Assembly: GCA_015680685.1 (NCBI GenBank)
Contig: MNCI01033307.1
Coordinates: 1-64,000 of the forward strand
Direction of reading: 5' to 3'
Length of the DNA: 64,000 bases
From: Gnetum montanum
Lineage: Eukaryota; Streptophyta; Gnetopsida; Gnetales; Gnetaceae
Under the pieces are notes generated by a model. It ran no database searches, was not told the origin of the DNA, and saw only the letters and a list, made by a program, of their open reading frames with translations. Within the stretch, counting starts at the first letter, position 1. Each line of letters starts with the position of its first letter. This document shows, piece by piece, positions 45,274-57,519 of this stretch. A program made the position numbers and the translations under genes.

Positions 45274-45960
45274 TGATGAATAGTAACATAATTTTGTAAT
45301 ACGATGTTGCAACCTATATCATTTATGATACCATTTGGTTATAGCATATTCAAATTCTTACAGTTTGTTTTCTTGATTTTTTGTAACAATTAATAAGTAT
45401 CTATAGCATGCTTTTGAGTCAATTGTGCAACATCTTTATTCGAGTATAATGTACCTAGAAATATTTCATGAATGGTAAGAATGATCAAGATTGATTTCAT
45501 TTTATTGCAACACTTTGACTTATCATAGAATTTACCTTCTTGCATTTACTTTTATTTCAACTTAGATTAATATTTACATTTTCATGCATATTAATTATGG
45601 CAAAATGAGCATGTCTAGTTTTTACTATAAACACATACTCACTTGATAATCCTAGCAATGCTATTGTTTAGTTCACCCAATAGCATAATGCTTGGTAATC
45701 TTAATAGTAGGTATGTAAGTTTAGAATGTGTACAATAAACTGGGAATAGAATGCTCATCACATAAGGATAGCTTAAGATTTATTTTATTATTTATTATTT
45801 CTATTAACTAATTTCTATAATTTTACTTAGTTTTATTATGAGTTGAACAACATCATGATTATACACATTACCTTAGACTATATCATACAAGCTAAGATTA
45901 CTACTAGTTCAAGAAAGAAGATAGTTATTCACGATTACATATTTAACTACCTAGATACTC
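45274..45960 (+). repeat. Truncated 3' LTR of element I
   Basis: TGATGAATAG follows a purine tract (cagctataggggta, 45260-45273). R/U5 features are shared with the other LTRs: the tttattcgagtataatgtacc block near 45430 and the triplet of cttggta-like repeats near 45630-45720. The last ~100 bp with the CTCATCA end were not found; it stops near 45960. Confidence 0.75.
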
Positions 45961-45969
45961 CACTAGTTC

Positions 45970-46620
45970 CTTCCATATGACAATCCTCAACTAAGATAAA
46001 AAACATTTGTACCATTAAAACTCTAGTAATATTTTCCTTATTATTCTCCTCTAAATTAATGTGAATGGATGGAGTCTTAGACTCATATATTAGAGATCTA
46101 AGTTATTCTTTCCTTAAAATCCTTGGACCACTTCTCTTTTTTTATTCACCCACATATGCAAAAATATTTTCTTTCTTTCTCAATCTCTAACTTAGGACTT
46201 CTAAGTTTCTCTTCACAATCTTAAAGCTTTTTTTCAACAATATAGACCTTACATGCATTAGTACTTTATTTAATAAGAAAATACGTGTTACAATCCTCAA
46301 CTAAGATTTAAAAAAAAAAAGAATTTTGTAGCATCAATACCATTGAATATAGGAATGCTAACATGAGGGATTGTAAAAGTACTACTTCAAACTCTAGTAA
46401 TATTTTTCCTATTATTTTCTTCTAAGTTAATATGAATGGATGGAGTCTTAGGCTCATATATTTGAGATCTAAGTCATTCTTTCCTTGAAATCCTTGGACC
46501 ACTTCTCTTTTTTCATTCACCCATAGATGTAAAAGGATTTTTTTTTTCTTCCTCAATCTATACCTTAGGCCTTCTAAGTTTCTCTTCAAAATCTTAAGGA
46601 TTATTAGCCATTAATCCTAG
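45970..46620 (-). repeat. ~371-bp tandem duplication within a minus-strand gag
   Basis: The block ggatggagtcttag...accacttctcttttt occurs near 46070 and again 371 bases later near 46441, with matching flanks (acaatcctcaactaagat near 45981 and 46290). Both copies read as the same part of the gag frame. Confidence 0.75.
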
Positions 46621-46717
46621 AATGACTTCTTGAATTTTAACTACAAGACTTAAAAGCATTCTTGAACTCATTAATCTCTTGTTCAACCTCTTAGTTACTC
46701 TTCTTATTTGGATTCAT
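45985..46717 (-). pseudogene. N-terminal gag region of minus-strand element H
   Basis: On the minus strand a start MNPNKKSN at 46717 leads into EVEQEINEFKNAFKS, then (after a shift) NNPxDFEEKLRRPKV, MGExKKRSGPRISRKE and YEPKTPSIHINLEENNR. The IPIFNGIDATKFF-like piece looks like the start of a Gag core. The last part is present twice because of the local duplication. With the tRNA-Met-type primer site at 47031-47046 upstream it fits the 5' end of an LTR element. It could be the missing 5' part of E, but the two are not linked by sequence here. Confidence 0.5.
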
Positions 46718-47030
46718 AACTTCAAAAATCCTAAAATAGATTTCTTAAAGAAACAAATGTAGTACTTACAAATAAATATTAAAAGCAAGATGAAATTTTA
46801 AAATATCAATAACAATATTTCCTTCAACCCTAGCCTCTTTAATAAATTAAGTGCTAAATTATCATAAAATCTACACCAAAATTAAACTAAATTCCTAACA
46901 ATTTTTTCATTTTAAATCTTAATATGCTTAGAGAAAATAAAGCATACCCAATTCTTTAAATGAAATTCTTCAAAATCTTGCAAGTAGACATTGAAGACAC
47001 CTTCAAATTAGATGTACATGCCTTCAAAGT

Positions 47031-47046
47031 CAATCCTCTAATATCA
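47031..47046 (-). other. Primer binding site of H (tRNA-iMet type)
   Basis: The minus strand reads tgatattagaggattg, against TGGTATCAGAG expected for initiator tRNA-Met; differences within the shared part are transitions. It lies upstream of the minus-strand gag. Confidence 0.5.
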
Positions 47047-47048
47047 AG

Positions 47049-47900
47049 ATGATGGGAACTTGATCCCAAAAAGTCCTAAAGATCAGAATTCTACAACACT
47101 TCCAAGTTGAATTAGCTTAAATAAATAAAAAAAATAGAAACAAAGCAATTCTCTTTCAATTATATTGAATTCAAAGATAACATACAATAACAATGAAGTA
47201 CATGCATACTTTCAAAGATTTGGAAACATACATTAACTCCAAAATCCAATAAGAAACAATGACCCACTACCAATGGGAGTGAAGCATCATATCTCATAGT
47301 GGATTCATGCTACTAATGTTGGTATGAGATTCTCTTACAAAGTAGATAAATTGATAAAAAGAATATAGAAGGCACTATCTTGGCCTTTCTTAACTTTCTT
47401 TCTATTATTTTCATTTTTCTTCTTCTATTATTTGGACTTTCTTGGTATTTAAATAGGGTTTCATGGTAATTTAGATATCTATTTGTACTCAAATGTGGTG
47501 TAGGAACACCTCTTCTAAAATTCTCTTCATCCCTATGGGTAGAATACTAAAGGTTTTGAGTAACTTGGAAGACATCTTGGACCTTGTACACATCTTTCTT
47601 GAGAGCTAAGATTCCACAGGAGATGTCTTCAACTTTAGGAAGATGTCTTGCCTAAGAGCTAACAATTAATAGCAGATGTTCCACCTACCTAGAAGACATC
47701 TTGGCTAAGAGGGGAGACATATTGTCTGATGAGGAGATATCTCTAGGAAGACATTTTGTTGACAAAGGAGACATCTTGTCTCTAGAGAAGATGTCTTTCC
47801 AAAGTTATAGATGTCTTTATTACATCTTGAGTTTGACAAGGAAACATCTTGTTAAGCCTGCAGATGCCTTGTTTAGCCATGGAAACTTTCCAAAGTCATA
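47049..47900 (-). repeat. Probable 5' LTR of element H (minus strand)
   Basis: On the minus strand an upstream part rich in agacatctt/aagatgtct motifs (47569-47880) leads to a TATA-like ctatttaaata (47446-47456), followed by about 400 bp to the primer site. No second copy was identified, so the outer end is uncertain. Confidence 0.4.
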
Positions 47901-49140
47901 GTTCCAAGATGAAAAATAGCTAGAAATATCAAGTCCAATGTGAAAAATATTTTCTTAGGATTCTAGCTCTATGTTTAATAAGTGTTAAGTTTGTGTTACA
48001 TGCTTTCTATGGAAGAGAGTTACAAAGAGATTGCATGAGAGTGTACACATCAACATACATAAGTCAAGTACTCTTTCATGAATCATAGCAAGAATTATCC
48101 TCACATAAGTATCATGTTTTAGTCTAGATTGGCCTTTAAAAAATAATTATCATAAGCATTACAAATCTTAACCAACTACATGGTAAAACTAAAATACACA
48201 TCGAAGTACTTTAAGCAGTAAATCCATAATCATAAATCACAATCCAAACATAAATCACATAAAGTAACAAGTTCATGGCCTCAAAAAAGAGTTGATAATA
48301 TCTATCATTAAAAAAGATCAAATACATTATGATCATTATAACATCATAAATCTCAAAAGGAAACTAAATTTGAAAACACAAGAAAAGTTATCAAAATCTA
48401 GTTCCAATTCCATCAAACTCCTAACTCCTACCACTTGAATCTACATACACACATGTAAGAAGAATTAGAAACCTTCTAGTAGAACCAACCATCTTGGTGC
48501 ACCTAGAACAAGCTGAAGGATGCAATACATGTTGCACAAGAACCATCTCAAGATACATGAGATTAGAAACCATAAGTATATCTAAAACCATAACTATGAT
48601 ATCCACAAAATATTAAGAAATGGGTAAACCAAAAATGCATTAGAAATCAATCACTCATAAAGACTATTAGTTTGCAAAAGATCTTACCTATCTTGGTTAC
48701 TATCAACAACCCTCCTTAAGGACTAGTTGACTAGCCTCACCTAATCTTGGATGAATCAATTTTAGGTACAAACCCATGTGGATTACCTACCTCTATCATT
48801 CTGGATCATGAAACTAGTCACATGAAAATCATAAGAGATGTGAGTAAACACTAATTAACTAGATGGTTCCCCCATAATTTTTGTCCATTGTCATAGTTTG
48901 TGAATAATCATAGGTGACGTGGGTCAAGTATTAGAGGCCAATCTAGACTTCTTACAATGCTTATCTACTAATTCTCTTGATGCATCTCCAAGAGATCAAA
49001 ATACAAGAGTCACAAGATACCAAACATTGAACGTCAAGAAATAATTCAAATAACATAAGAATGGCATGATATAGAAATGAATCACCAACCACAAGTTGAC
49101 CATAATAATTGTGTATTTTACCTAAGTTGGAGTATGTTCA
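47901..49140. other. No gene seen
   Basis: AT-rich sequence without a convincing frame or transposon motif on either strand. Confidence 0.5.
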
Positions 49141-49240
49141 CACATGATTTGACAAGTTTAATGTGTTCTAGGGTTAAAAGGAAGCATGTTTGAATGTATA
49201 ACAAGGTTCCATACTTTAGTTTGAATAGCTTTCCAAACTA

Positions 49241-49481
49241 CTTTGGTAGGGAAGACTTCTTTTCCTATAGAAAGATGTCTTTCAAAAGACATCTTCCAAT
49301 AGACAAAATATCTTTAAGTTTAAAAAGACATATTTTCTCCCAAGAATACATCTTTCCCATTAGAAAGACATCTTTATTACACCTCCTTATACTCAAGAAT
49401 ATGTTTTTTAAAGTTCAAGATGCCTTGTTCAACTAGAACAATGTTTTTCTAAAGTTCAAGATGCCTTGTTCAACTAGAACA
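49241..49481 (+). repeat. Second agacatctt cluster and a 40-bp tandem duplication
   Basis: Motifs agatgtctttc, agacatcttcc and agacatctttattacacc resemble the cluster at 47569-47880. At 49401-49440 and 49441-49481 the stretch atgtttttyaaagttcaaga through tgccttgttcaactagaaca is repeated in tandem. It may be a remnant of another LTR of the H family. Confidence 0.55.
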
Positions 49482-50219
49482 AGGGTTGAAATAATTGAAA
49501 GAGAGCATCAAAAGGATGATATTTTTCAAGGAATTCATGGACAAGGAGATCAAATCCAGTAATCATATAAAATTGATGCATTGTAATCATAATGAGAAGA
49601 CAAATCTTGGACTAGTTGCTTGACCTTAATAAACTGAAGACTTGCAACACACAAGGCTAGATTTGCAAAAGAGCCAAGAGGGGTGAAATTGTCCACAAGA
49701 GAGACGATCAATGAGAATGCAAAGCGGTTTCATGACAACCCAAACTCTAATACAAAATTCCCAAGTTATAGGCTAACATAGAAACATTGATGCATAATGG
49801 ATTATCTCTCCAACTGATGACAAAATAATTCAAGAAGTTCATCACTTGTCCAACAAGTGATAGAAAAGTCCATCAAAAGTACAATAGTTATTTAGAAAAT
49901 TCCAAATTTTCTTAACAAAAGAATGAAATAAAGCTTTAAGCACTCTCACAAAATATGATATTTTTCTAAAATAACCAACAGCTAGTTCACAATATGTGCC
50001 ACCTTCCATCAACCTATTCTTAGAAAGAAACATCAAGAAATCAATACCTTTCAATTAAAATACTCCAATAAAACATATTTATAAAAATGATGCTAGCTTT
50101 CCAAAAGTGAGAATTTAAAAGAGGAAATTTTATGAAAGAATTCATAATTAAAATAATCTTTGATAAATATTAATCTAATATTCCAAATATAATTGTACAC
50201 AATTAGGATATTTAGAAGG
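49482..50219. other. No gene seen
   Basis: AT-rich flank directly before element G; no frame or motif of note. Confidence 0.5.
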
Positions 50220-51145
50220 TGGTGAAGCATCAAAGTGTCATGTTGATGGGCCCCCATCAATGTGGTGTTTCCCTATCAACAGGGCAACTTTGACATACCA
50301 TTTGCTGCATTTATGAGGCCACGTCAATGTACCATTTCCTACATTTATGGGGCCCCATCAATGCAACTCTACAATAAAGTCTATAATTATGTGCTCACCC
50401 ATTGTGTTTATGGGATGTTTGATCATAGGCTTAGCAAAGTTCTTGCAGTTTGTTCATTTGAGAGTTAGAATATTTTTCTGAGTGCCCACAACAAGAGTCA
50501 GAAAGTGTATGGATCTTTATCCAAGCACTAATGTACTTGAGCATAGTAGTGTGAACGATAATAAAGATGAACCTTTTGATAAAATTTGTAGTGCTTGGAA
50601 ATAGATTAATTATTTATTTATGCATTTAATGTTTTATTCAGTTTCCTTTAATACTTTAAGTAATTAAATACTTAATTAAGCTAAACTAAGCTAGATTAAG
50701 TAGCGATTAATTAAACACATAAGTACAACTGCTTCAAGAATAACATACAACACTTGGTAATCCTAGCAGTGCTTAATGCTTGGTAACCTAGTAGTGTTGT
50801 ATGCATTTAAAATGCGTATAGAAAGTGGAACCATATGCTTATGTTAGAATACTTAGTTATTAATTAGTAATTTGATTAGTTAAATTGGTTAATAAATTGA
50901 GTTTCAACTTGTTATCCATTGTAGGTGAGTAAAACATAAAATAATAAAAAATCATGTGCCCTAATTATACTTAACCATACAACTAAGCTTCACAAGTGTA
51001 GTTTGGAAGACAGCAATCATCACAATGTATTTCACTTCCTAGAACCAGCATACTTAGGAACTTAAGGTCTACAAAATTTGACTAGATTGCAAGTGAACAC
51101 TTGTAATTCATATGGTTGGGCATAGGGTATACTCATCACTCATCA
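50220..51145 (+). repeat. 5' LTR of element G
   Basis: It starts TGGTGAAGC (ancestral TGATGAAGC) and ends CTCATCA. U3 is about 160 bp with the palindrome ttgatggg/cccatcaa (50243-50260) and repeats of the type catttatggggccccatcaa. A TATA-like tataatta is at 50382. R/U5 matches the 3' LTR and the other LTRs of the group. Confidence 0.9.
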
Positions 51146-51146
51146 T

Positions 51147-51164
51147 TGGTGTCATTACCAAGGA
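51147..51164 (+). other. Primer binding site of G, derived from tRNA-Asp
   Basis: tggtgtcattaccaagga differs from the predicted TGGCGCCGTTGCCGGGGA at six of 18 positions; all six are C-to-T or G-to-A. Confidence 0.8.
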
Positions 51165-51307
51165 CCTTTAGTTTGTTACGTGCACTATCTAGGATTTAGT
51201 GAAAAATTATTTAACATCATTGGAAAAACCCTAATGTCATATCATACATCAAAATAGCTACAACAATTGTAAGAAAGCACACTGCATTTCTTATCTTCTA
51301 ATACAAG

Positions 51308-53930
51308 ATGTCTTCTCCTCAAAGGAGTGACTCTCTGCCTAAGCCTGATGAAGTAAATCAGTAGGTTCCCTAGCAATATAGAGTGATCTATGCTCATATT
51401 AATGAGTGTGTACCCAATTTCACCTTCATCCTACACCAGGATGAACAACTACAGTGGCGAGACATGGAGGAAAACATTGTGTTGCCACCCAATTTATCCA
51501 TTCCTATGAAGCTCCACAAAACTCTTATGTGGTTGGGCATCCATGGGTTTCATGCTAAATGTGTTGTGTAGGATAGTGAGCTAGGGATTATTATCCCACC
51601 AATTCACAACATCTGAGGGATCAACAACTAGAGCAACATTACGAATCTATGAAGGGGAAGTGGTTCAATGATTTCCCATTCCTAATGTACCAAAAAGATG
51701 GTGGAGGATCCTTCTCTGGGGGGTTTTCCATACAAAGAGACTCTTCTCTTTAACTTTGGTGAAGGAGGTCAAAACTAGAACTTGTAGCCCATAATTCATA
51801 ATCTTGGTCCTTGTAAGAAAGGATCCCATGAGAAAGGGGGATTTAAGGAGGAGAGTCATGGCAAGGATGTGGGGAAGTAGCATGATCACAATCATGGCCA
51901 CGACCACTAAAGAGGAGATGGCATGCACTGTGATGATGCTAGTCCTCCTTCCTCTTAACCTTCATTGTTATCTTCTTCCTCTTCTAGCTTTGAACACAAC
52001 TGTAGGGGACACAATCATGATGGAGGTGGCCAATGAGACAAAGATGATCATAGGAACCATTAGGCAATCAACATTTAGGATGCAAGAATTCAAGAGAGGT
52101 CCATCACCATGAATGAAGGGGTAGTAGATGGCATCGTAGGAATCAAGGTAATGGCTATGATGAGCATTTTCTTACCACCAGAAGCATCCTAAACATTGCA
52201 TAGGTAATGAGAATTCCAATAAGGCATGTGAAAGATATTAGGATCAAGCAATTGAATATGAGCAACATCCCCAAGTTTGAAGGGGGGTATAACCCTGATT
52301 CACAAAATCATCTTCAAGCTATTCACAATGCCTATGCCCTACAAAACATAGTAAAAAATTGGCAAAAGTTTAAGTTGTTTCCTAGAACACTCATCAAAGA
52401 AGCAAAAAGTTGGTACTAGTCCTTGGAGCAAAAATCAATCTATAGATGGAGAACGATGCTTGAACTATTCAATGCCAAGTATCAAACATACTCATGAGTC
52501 CAATCTGAGAAGGTAGATCCAAGGTTGGAAGCAAGGATCACATGAGTCCTTGGATGTCACCATGGGCAGATATTATTCCTTATCACACCAATGCCCTAGC
52601 CATGGTTACTCTCAGTAAGAACAACTTTTCCACATCATAGATGGGCTTCGCTCTAAAACAAGAAGAACTCTTGGGATCTACATCCAAGGGAGACTATCAA
52701 AGTTAAGAGCCCATCAGATCCAAAGGTTGATCAAGAAAGTAGCAAAAGAAGAAAGAGAGTTGAGGAAACACAAAAGTATAGAAGAATATAACTGAGATCC
52801 TTCCATTTGCAAGAGGGAAGTTCAATTTGTGACAATGAGAAGAAATCATCACTTGATGAGGTGGTGAAATGGAAAACCTTAATGATTCAAAAATTTACCT
52901 CTAAAATATTGGCTAAGGTAGATCAGTTGTGGGACTCTATGGGTAGCATATTTCAAGTTATTTTGAAAATTACTAAAGATTCCAAAGAATAAAGTAGTAA
53001 TCATGACCGCAAGAGGTAAAAGAAAGCTAAATGTGCCAATCAAAGGGATAAGGGAAAGATTGTTGTAGTAGAGGAAGTTGTGGAAATTGAATCAAATGAT
53101 GATGGTAGGTGTGACATCTACCAATATGAACATCCTATGGGATGTTACCCCATCATGTCACACTTACAGGAGTCTAGGATGTATGCTCTGAATCCACAAC
53201 TAGTAAAAACACAAACACCCAAAAGATTACCTTATCCTCAAGGCAATCCTAGGTATTTCCATCCACAACAATAATATTATCCAAATGGAATCCTACCACA
53301 ACCGTATGAGTAATATCAATAGTGGCAGCAACCACTATCATGGGGGATGCCACCACCAAGGCAATAGTACCCTTATAGATAACCAAATCCATATGGGCAT
53401 TACATTTAGCAACCCTTGTCTCCACGTGACTTATCCAGTTATGTTTCTCCTTTCCAACATCACTACTATCCTCTCAAATACTATAGAACTCATTCTCCAC
53501 ATTCTAGGAGGAATACCACATTCCATCCTTATCCTTCTCTTGTTCCTACACCTATTCCTCCATCCTCAATGCAACTACCACCTACTCCATCCATACAAGG
53601 TGAACTTCTAGCCCAACCATAGCAACGCAATGCTACCAGGGTTGTCAATCTAAAATTGGCTAATCAATTGAGTGGTTTGGAATCTAATGCCAATAAAAGA
53701 TCATTTTTTTCAACCCAACAGCCCTACTAAGCCCTCATAGACTCAAGCAACTGGTCACCTTGCTCCTACCTCATCCTCAGCAAACCATGCCATTGGGAAC
53801 CCTTCAAACCAAATACCATGCAAAATCCATACTATTATCCTCACTCATGTTGTATTTGATTAGATCTAATCTTGCAACATTCCTAGGCAATTAGCTAACC
53901 TTGGGAGTCGTCTTATCTATTTGCAAATTG
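51308..53930 (+). pseudogene. gag pseudogene of element G
   Basis: ATG 51308 (MSSPQRSDSLPKPDEVNQ). The N-terminal domain has YAHINECVPNFTFILHQDEQ and DMEENIVLPPN. A Ser-rich then His/Asp/Gly-rich linker lies at about 51920-52070 (HNCRGHNHDGGGQ). The retrotransposon Gag core is at 52230-52500 (NIPKFEGGYNPDSQNHLQAI, then LFPRTLIKEAKSWY, then a YRWRTMLELFNAKYQTYS block). Further on are SSLDEVVKWKTLMIQKFTS, ESNDDGRCDIYQYE and a Pro/Tyr-rich tail near 53200-53600 (PTPIPPSSMQLPPTPS). No CCHC knuckle was recognised. Several stops and shifts break it. Confidence 0.8.
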
Positions 53931-54325
53931 TTGGGAATGAGCTATGTAAAGCTCTTCTTGATTCAGGTTCTGGTGTTAACTTGATTTCTCATGAGATATA
54001 TACTACCTCAAACCTGTCACCTCTCAAGAAGAGAAATATCTAATTTGAATTGGTAGACTAGTCCATTACTATGTCATTAGGACTGGTAGAAGACATTGTG
54101 ACCACTGTCTATGGGTGGTCTTATCTTGCTAATTTCCTAGTAATCAAGGTTGAGAACTGTAAGGGGGACTTTTCAATCACTATGGGAAGGGCATGGCTAA
54201 GCACTATTGATGCAAGAATGGGCATCAAAGATCTTTCCTTAGAAATATCTAAGCAAAATGCATTTGGAAATATTAATAAGAAGCAAGTTTCATTCATTGC
54301 ATATAGTGATACAAGGTGCAAATAG
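53931..54325 (+). pseudogene. Aspartic protease region of element G
   Basis: ALLDSGSGVNLISHEIY near 53950 carries the intact catalytic D-S-G. Downstream are LVEDIVTTVYGWSYLANFLV, MGRAWLSTIDARMGI and DLSLEISKQNAFG, which match A and D. It is the best preserved protease of the three, with a stop near 54042. Confidence 0.75.
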
Positions 54326-54499
54326 ATGAAGAAACTTTGGTCCATGAAATGAGCATCCATTTCTGCATGCAAGCAGTGTGCACATGAAGTAGATATTCAA
54401 AGGTGTATGTACGCAATAGTTGCAAAAAAAAGAGGATACTGAGTGGCTAACTGCTAATCCTAAAAGTAGCACAATGTCCATGAAATCTATTGAGATCTT

Positions 54500-55645
54500 G
54501 ACATGCACTTATATGCAAGCATGGATGAACTAGAGAAAGTTCATCACCGACTCTCTAATGATGAAAATGATTATATCAATTGGGGAAAGCTAGAGATCCC
54601 TAAGAATCTCAAACAAAATCCCCTAGATTTGAAAACTCTACCTATTGACTTAGAATATGCATTCCTAAAAACTAGCAATTTGGTCATACTTAATGCCAAA
54701 CTTGCTCCCAAGAAAAAAGCAAAACTGTTGAAAGTCGTCAAAAGATGGCTAATAGCCACTGCCTGGTCATATCCTAAACTCACTAAAATTGATCCATGGA
54801 TATGCTAGCACTACATTTATATTGATCCATCCATGAAGCCAAGGAGACAATCACAATGGTGGTTAAATCCAAAATTGAAGTAGATTGTCAAAGAGAAGAC
54901 TAAGCAACTCCTCAAGGTAGGGTTCATTTATCCCATTGTGGATAGTGAGTCGGTTATCCTACTCGTGATAGTGCCAAAGAGAGATGGCAAATGGTAGGTT
55001 TGTATTGACTTCAAGTTGTTAAATATGACAACATTCAAAGATCATTCTTCATTGTCGTTCATTGATTAGGTGTTGGACAGCATATCTAGGCATTGCTATT
55101 ATAGCTTTCTGGATGGTTATAGTGGCTATAACCAAATCCAGATTGCACTAGAGGACCAGGTAAAAATAGCATTCATAATTCCCTAGGGAACTTTTGCATA
55201 TCAAAAGATGCATTTTGGTCTGTGTAATGCTTCTATCACTTTCCAACTCCTAGTCTTAATTATTTTGCAATAGCAAATTGGTAATAGAGTGGAAGTTTTC
55301 ATGAATGACTTCTCCACTTATGATGCTACATTTGAGCAAGTCTTGGACCACCTTGAGGAATTACTCAAAAGATGTGTGGAAATAAACTTGCAGCTCAATT
55401 GGCAAAAGAGCCATCTCATGATCCAAGAAGGCATTATACTAGGGCACAAAATTTCTCAAGCAAGAATTGAGATGGACCCTAAAAAAATAAGGATCATCCA
55501 AGGAATAGCTTGTCAACTAAAAATCATTAAAGATGTTCAATCATTTCTTGGATACACTGGCTACTATCGATGATTCATAGAGAATTTCTCTAAGATTGCA
55601 AAACTATTGGTTAAGCTAACAAAGAAAAATGGTCCATTCATCTAG
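54500..55645 (+). pseudogene. Reverse transcriptase of element G
   Basis: Linker LEKVHHRLSNDENDYINWGK, then KVGFIYPIVDSE, VPKRDGKW, FLDGYSGYNQIQIALEDQ (55108), FAYQKMHFGLCNAS and the catalytic box as VFMNDFSTYD (55292). There the first Asp of MDD has become Asn (G to A). The thumb has LDHLEELLKRCVEINLQLNW, ILGHKISQARIEMDPKK and FLGYTGYYR. Fewer than ten stops. It was the polymerase of the element and is inactive. Confidence 0.85.
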
Positions 55646-56090
55646 ACCAGGGAATGCAAAAAGGCATTCTAGAGCCTCAAACAAAAGCTCTTAGATACTC
55701 AAATTGTATGAGCACTTGACTAGTCCAAACTATTTCACATCATGACAGATGTCATACTTACACACTTGGATGACAAAAAACATCCATATTACATCTACTA
55801 CACAATTCAAAGCATTGTGGGTGCATAGTTGAATTACATGACAACAAAGAAAGAACTAATGGTGGTGTTGTATGCTTTACAGAATTTTAGGTACTATGTG
55901 CTTGGATATAAAGTGTTTGTGCACCCTAACCACAATGTCATTCACTTCTTCATGAACAAGCCAACAGTGAGCCGCTATTTCATACAATGGCTGGTGATAT
56001 TATAAGAATTCAATCTTACAATGGTAGATTGAAAGGGGACTAAGAATGTGATCATTGACAGTCTCTCTCAGTTATGATGGGATGATAAAT
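55646..56090 (+). pseudogene. RNase H of element G
   Basis: It starts FIxTRECKKAF; the block equivalent to DASNYALGA is shortened to MTDVILTHLDD, a small deletion removing part of the first catalytic segment. Then TTKKELMVVLYALQNFRYYV, FVHPNHNVIHFFMN (Asp of the HxD motif is Asn) and IIDSLSQL follow. It would be inactive. Confidence 0.78.
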
Positions 56091-57480
56091 AGGAGGAGAG
56101 TCCACTATCTAACCAATTTCCTGATGGACTCCTCTTTGCTAGTGTAATAAATGAACAAATGTTCACAAAACCAAAATGGTATGATAGCATCCTCACTTAT
56201 CTTCTCACTCAAGAAACACCACAAGATTTGGACTACAAGAAGAAACAAAAATTTCTTCATTAGGCCAAATGCTTCATGGAAATTAATGGATACCTTTACA
56301 AGGTGTGCGTCAATCACCTAGTGTGTTCATATGTACCTGATGCTGATCAACTACACATTCTCTAGAATGCTCATGAGGGTCCTTGTGGGGACCACTATGT
56401 AGGAAGATTCATGATCATAAAAATCCTGATGGTAGGATACTATTGGTCCACATTCTTCAAGGATGCTCACCAGTTTTCTTGATCCTATGAATGCTGTCAA
56501 TGAGATGGTGGGATGACCACACAAATGGAGGATCTTCAAGAGTAGATTCAACCACTAGAACTCTTCAACATATGGGTCATTAACTTTATGAATCCCATCA
56601 CACCCATGTCAAATGAAAAGGCATATATAATTGTCATTGTTGATTACTACAAAAGATGGCTAGAAGCAGTAGCCATCATTAACTATACATCATCCACTGC
56701 TACGCACTTTGTACAACAAAATATTGTAAACAAGTTTGAGGTGCCATGTGCACTGATTTCTAACAATAGAACCCATTTTACAGGTGCTACTTTTCAGAAG
56801 CTTATGCAACACATGGGGGTTGAACATAAATTAACAACACCCTACCACCCCAAGTCAACAGTCAAGTAGAAGTTACCAATAGGGAGATTACAAAGCTCCT
56901 AACAAGAACTATTAGCAAATATAGGAGAGATTGGAGCATAAAATTAAATGATGCCCTCTAGGTATACCGCTCAACATGAAAACTTCCTATAGGCTACTCT
57001 CCCTATGAGCTAGTGTACAAAAAACTACCAACTCTACCCATTCAGTATGAGCTCTATACACTTTTAACACCTTGTGACTTGGACTGTGATCTTAGCCTAG
57101 CACAAAAAGAAAGATTAATCAACCTGAATGTGCTAGATGAAAATCAATTGGTAGCCTTATCCTTGAATGAAGTGCACAAGGCATTCAACAAATAACAACA
57201 TGACCTTGAAATATGGAAAGTAACATTTTAACCAAGAGATAAGGTCCTCTATTAGAACCACACACACGTACCTCAATGAACTAAGTTCCAAACATTTGTG
57301 GAAGGGACCTTATATAATTGATGAAACCTTTCCTTTTAGGGCCATGATCATATACAAACTTGAAATCCCAAACAAGAAGATATTGGTCAACATCCAACAA
57401 GTAAAGCCTTTTCATGAGCCCAAGCAAGCCAATGCAATAAATACCTCAAAAAATGGACAACCATGCTCAATTTTTCAGAT
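56091..57480 (+). pseudogene. Integrase of element G
   Basis: Zinc region NAHEGPCGDHYVGR (56369) and CECCQ-like YECCQ (56487). In the core the first Asp is Asn (VINFMNP, 56575), the second Asp is Asn (SNNRTHF, 56759), and the region of the catalytic Glu is disrupted by a frameshift after TTPYHPKSTVK (56868). The C-terminal part has LWKGPYIIDETFPFRAMIIY and KILVNIQQVKPFHEPKQAN, ending near 57450. All three catalytic positions are therefore lost. Confidence 0.83.
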
Positions 57481-57499
57481 CTCCTCCTTCCAACTCAAT

Positions 57500-57511
57500 C
57501 ATGGGGGAGCT
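57500..57511 (+). promoter_or_regulatory. Polypurine tract-like block at the end of pol (G)
   Basis: catgggggagct lies after tcctccttccaactcaat, the same context as in A, D and F. Confidence 0.4.
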
Positions 57512-57519
57512 AGTCATCC

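Noticed and set aside
45985-47900. Merging H with E as one element
   Set aside because: Orientation and tRNA-Met primer type would fit, but protease and most of RT are missing and no LTR pair links them, so they are kept apart.
47701-47901. 66-codon plus-strand frame at 47701-47901
   Set aside because: It reads through the agacatctt motif cluster, a probable U3; the apparent peptide repeats are repeats of the DNA motif.
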